The notes beneath the pieces were generated by a model. It was not told the DNA's origin, did no database searches, and worked only from the letters and a program-made list of their open reading frames with translations. 7,740 bases of DNA from Defluviitaleaceae bacterium (GTDB taxonomy: Bacteria > Bacillota > Clostridia > Lachnospirales > UBA5962), in assembly GCA_009780765.1 (NCBI GenBank), contig WQZK01000083.1:1-7740 (forward strand), in the 5' to 3' direction. Position numbers and translations under genes: made by a program. Each line of letters begins with the position of its first letter. The first letter of the stretch is position 1. This document shows positions 7,184 through 7,740 of this stretch, piece after piece.

Positions 7184-7211
7184 AAGGACTGCTCTATAGC
7201 AATCCTTTTTT
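7184..7211 (+). terminator. Intrinsic terminator at the end of the small unit
   Basis: The arm 7184-7193 pairs with 7198-7207 around the loop CTAT, with one C-A mismatch, and T6 (7206-7211) follows. It works only for plus-strand transcripts, as no T run follows on the minus strand. It can stop the small unit and readthrough from the uridine-kinase-like gene. Confidence 0.75.
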
Positions 7212-7243
7212 CAATTTTGATTTAGAAATTAAATAAACATCAC

Positions 7244-7345
7244 CTAATACTTCAATAGAAGGCTCAAACCCATTTTTAATGCCTGTGCAACTTTTTCTGG
7301 AATAATGGAATTGAACCATCCAAAATAGTAACGAATTTCTCTCAT
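7244..7345 (-). CDS. Small ORF coupled to the ABC exporter gene, probably frameshifted
   Basis: As it stands this ORF encodes 33 residues, starting MREIRYYFGWFNSIIPEKVA and ending LSLLLKY. ATG 7345 lies 5 nt after the exporter stop, and GGAG (7357-7354), inside the last codons of the exporter, serves as its Shine-Dalgarno, so translational coupling is likely. The frame looks broken at the A5 run near 7270-7280. One extra A would give ALKNGFEPSIEVLGDVYLIS and continue through SKSKLKKGLL to a stop at 7196-7194, a 50-residue protein with ordinary composition. The function is unknown and I do not recognise the family. There are no Cys residues and no double-glycine leader, so a peptide substrate of the exporter is possible but unsupported. 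A sequencing error, a true pseudogene and slippage are all open. Confidence 0.5.
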   Translation of the reverse strand: MREIRYYFGWFNSIIPEKVAQALKMGLSLLLKY

Positions 7346-7350
7346 AAAAT

Positions 7351-7740
7351 TTACTCCATTTTATTTAAGTTCTTAGTGAATAACTCGTGATATAAGCCTT
7401 TTTGAGCTAGAAGGTCATCATGCTTACCAACTTCTATAATTATACCATTATCCATCACAACAATCTTGTCAGCTGTTATAATATTAGATAAATTATGGGT
7501 TGTTATTAAAATTGTATGGTCGTTTCGCAATGACTCTATAGTTTCCATAACATATCTTTCGCTATCAGCATCAAGAGCAGATGTTGCCTCGTCAAACACT
7601 AAAATTTTAGAGCCTTTAACCAAGGCACGAGCAATTGCTATGCGTTGCTTTTGACCACCTGATAAAGAAGCACCTTTTTCACCACACGAAGAATCATACT
7701 TTTCTTCTAACTGCTCTATAAAACCATGAGCAAAAGCACG
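7351..7740 (-). CDS. ABC exporter, C-terminal half of the nucleotide-binding domain, truncated by window edge
   Basis: The last 129 residues are visible, and the frame is open to the right edge. In order they contain CGEKGASLSGGQKQRIAIAR with the LSGGQ signature, the Walker B block ILVFDEATSALDADSERYVM with D and catalytic E, and the H-loop ITTHNLS. A typical ABCB-type C-terminus follows (KIVVMDNGIIIEVGKHDDLL). All visible catalytic motifs are intact. The GEKGASLSGGQ form and the IVVMDNG...GKHDDLL tail fit an exporter with a fused transmembrane domain, as in MsbA/LmrA or peptide exporters. The membrane part and Walker A lie outside the window. Such proteins export lipids, drugs or peptides, and the substrate cannot be told from this fragment. 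The gene is followed after 5 nt by a small coupled ORF. Confidence 0.93.
   Translation of the reverse strand, partial: RAFAHGFIEQLEEKYDSSCGEKGASLSGGQKQRIAIARALVKGSKILVFDEATSALDADSERYVMETIESLRNDHTILITTHNLSNIITADKIVVMDNGIIIEVGKHDDLLAQKGLYHELFTKNLNKME

Larger units (their letters stand above)
7025..7197. repeat. Two-block inverted repeat bounding about 173 bp, possible MITE or deleted IS
   Basis: The left end reads ATAGAGCA (7025-7032), 22 bp, then ACCTCTATG (7055-7063). The right end, read on the minus strand, gives ATAGAGCA (7197-7190), 22 bp, then ACCTCTATG (7167-7159). Both blocks are perfect and both spacers are exactly 22 bp, while the spacer sequences match only at chance level. This resembles two-part transposase binding at the ends of a small mobile element. 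No target-site duplication is visible at 7024/7198, and no second copy was noticed in the window. The left arm lies upstream of the internal promoter, so a structure in that short transcript cannot explain the symmetry. In a readthrough transcript from the upstream gene, RNA pairing remains an alternative. Confidence 0.45.

Noticed and set aside
7025..7211. Attenuator in which ATAGAGCA (7025-7032) pairs with 7190-7197 and competes with the terminator
   Set aside because: The pairing would be exclusive with the hairpin, but no plus-strand gene lies downstream to be controlled.
1..7740. CRISPR array, tRNA, rRNA or prophage genes
   Set aside because: I saw no regularly spaced repeats, tRNA-like cloverleaf, rRNA sequence or phage-type coding regions on either strand.

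Overview
This is an AT-rich window from what is very likely a low-GC Firmicute of the class Clostridia. The evidence is strong GGAGG-type Shine-Dalgarno sequences, two TTG starts, TGn extended -10 promoters, and the protein families present. No taxonomic marker gene is in the window, so the lineage below phylum level is inference.

Layout, left to right. (1) Bases 1-1046, minus strand: most of a polytopic FtsW/RodA/SpoVE-family peptidoglycan polymerase, cut by the left edge. (2) Bases 1047-1168: a divergent intergenic region with back-to-back promoters. (3) Bases 1169-4462, plus strand: a 1,097-residue FtsX/MacB-type ABC permease made of two homologous halves, with its own promoter and no ATPase gene beside it. 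(4) Bases 4472-4521: a strong bidirectional terminator shared with the convergent gene. (5) Bases 4532-5869, minus strand: a UraA-type uracil permease of the NCS2 family. (6) Bases 5870-5990: a second divergent region whose two -35 boxes lie only 7 bp apart. (7) Bases 5991-7019, plus strand: a two-domain protein with an uncharacterised N-terminal domain and a uridine-kinase-like P-loop domain. (8) Bases 7020-7243: a small transcription unit of about 130 nt with an extended -10, an 18-codon ORF and an intrinsic terminator. It is framed by a two-block inverted repeat, ATAGAGCA-N22-ACCTCTATG, with identical spacing at both ends. (9) Bases 7244-7740, minus strand: the C-terminal nucleotide-binding domain of an ABC exporter, cut by the right edge, followed 5 nt later by a small coupled ORF that looks frameshifted at an A run.

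Functional reading. The uracil permease and the divergent uridine-kinase-like protein could form a small pyrimidine uptake and salvage unit, but only promoter proximity and family membership support this. The FtsW/RodA-like gene belongs to cell-wall growth and probably leads an operon that continues beyond the left edge. The large permease is transcribed alone and must borrow an ATPase from elsewhere or act without one. I did not find a clear new multi-gene system. The most unusual part is 7020-7345, with its two-block inverted repeat, tiny transcription unit and broken small gene. Second is the N-terminal domain of the kinase-like protein.
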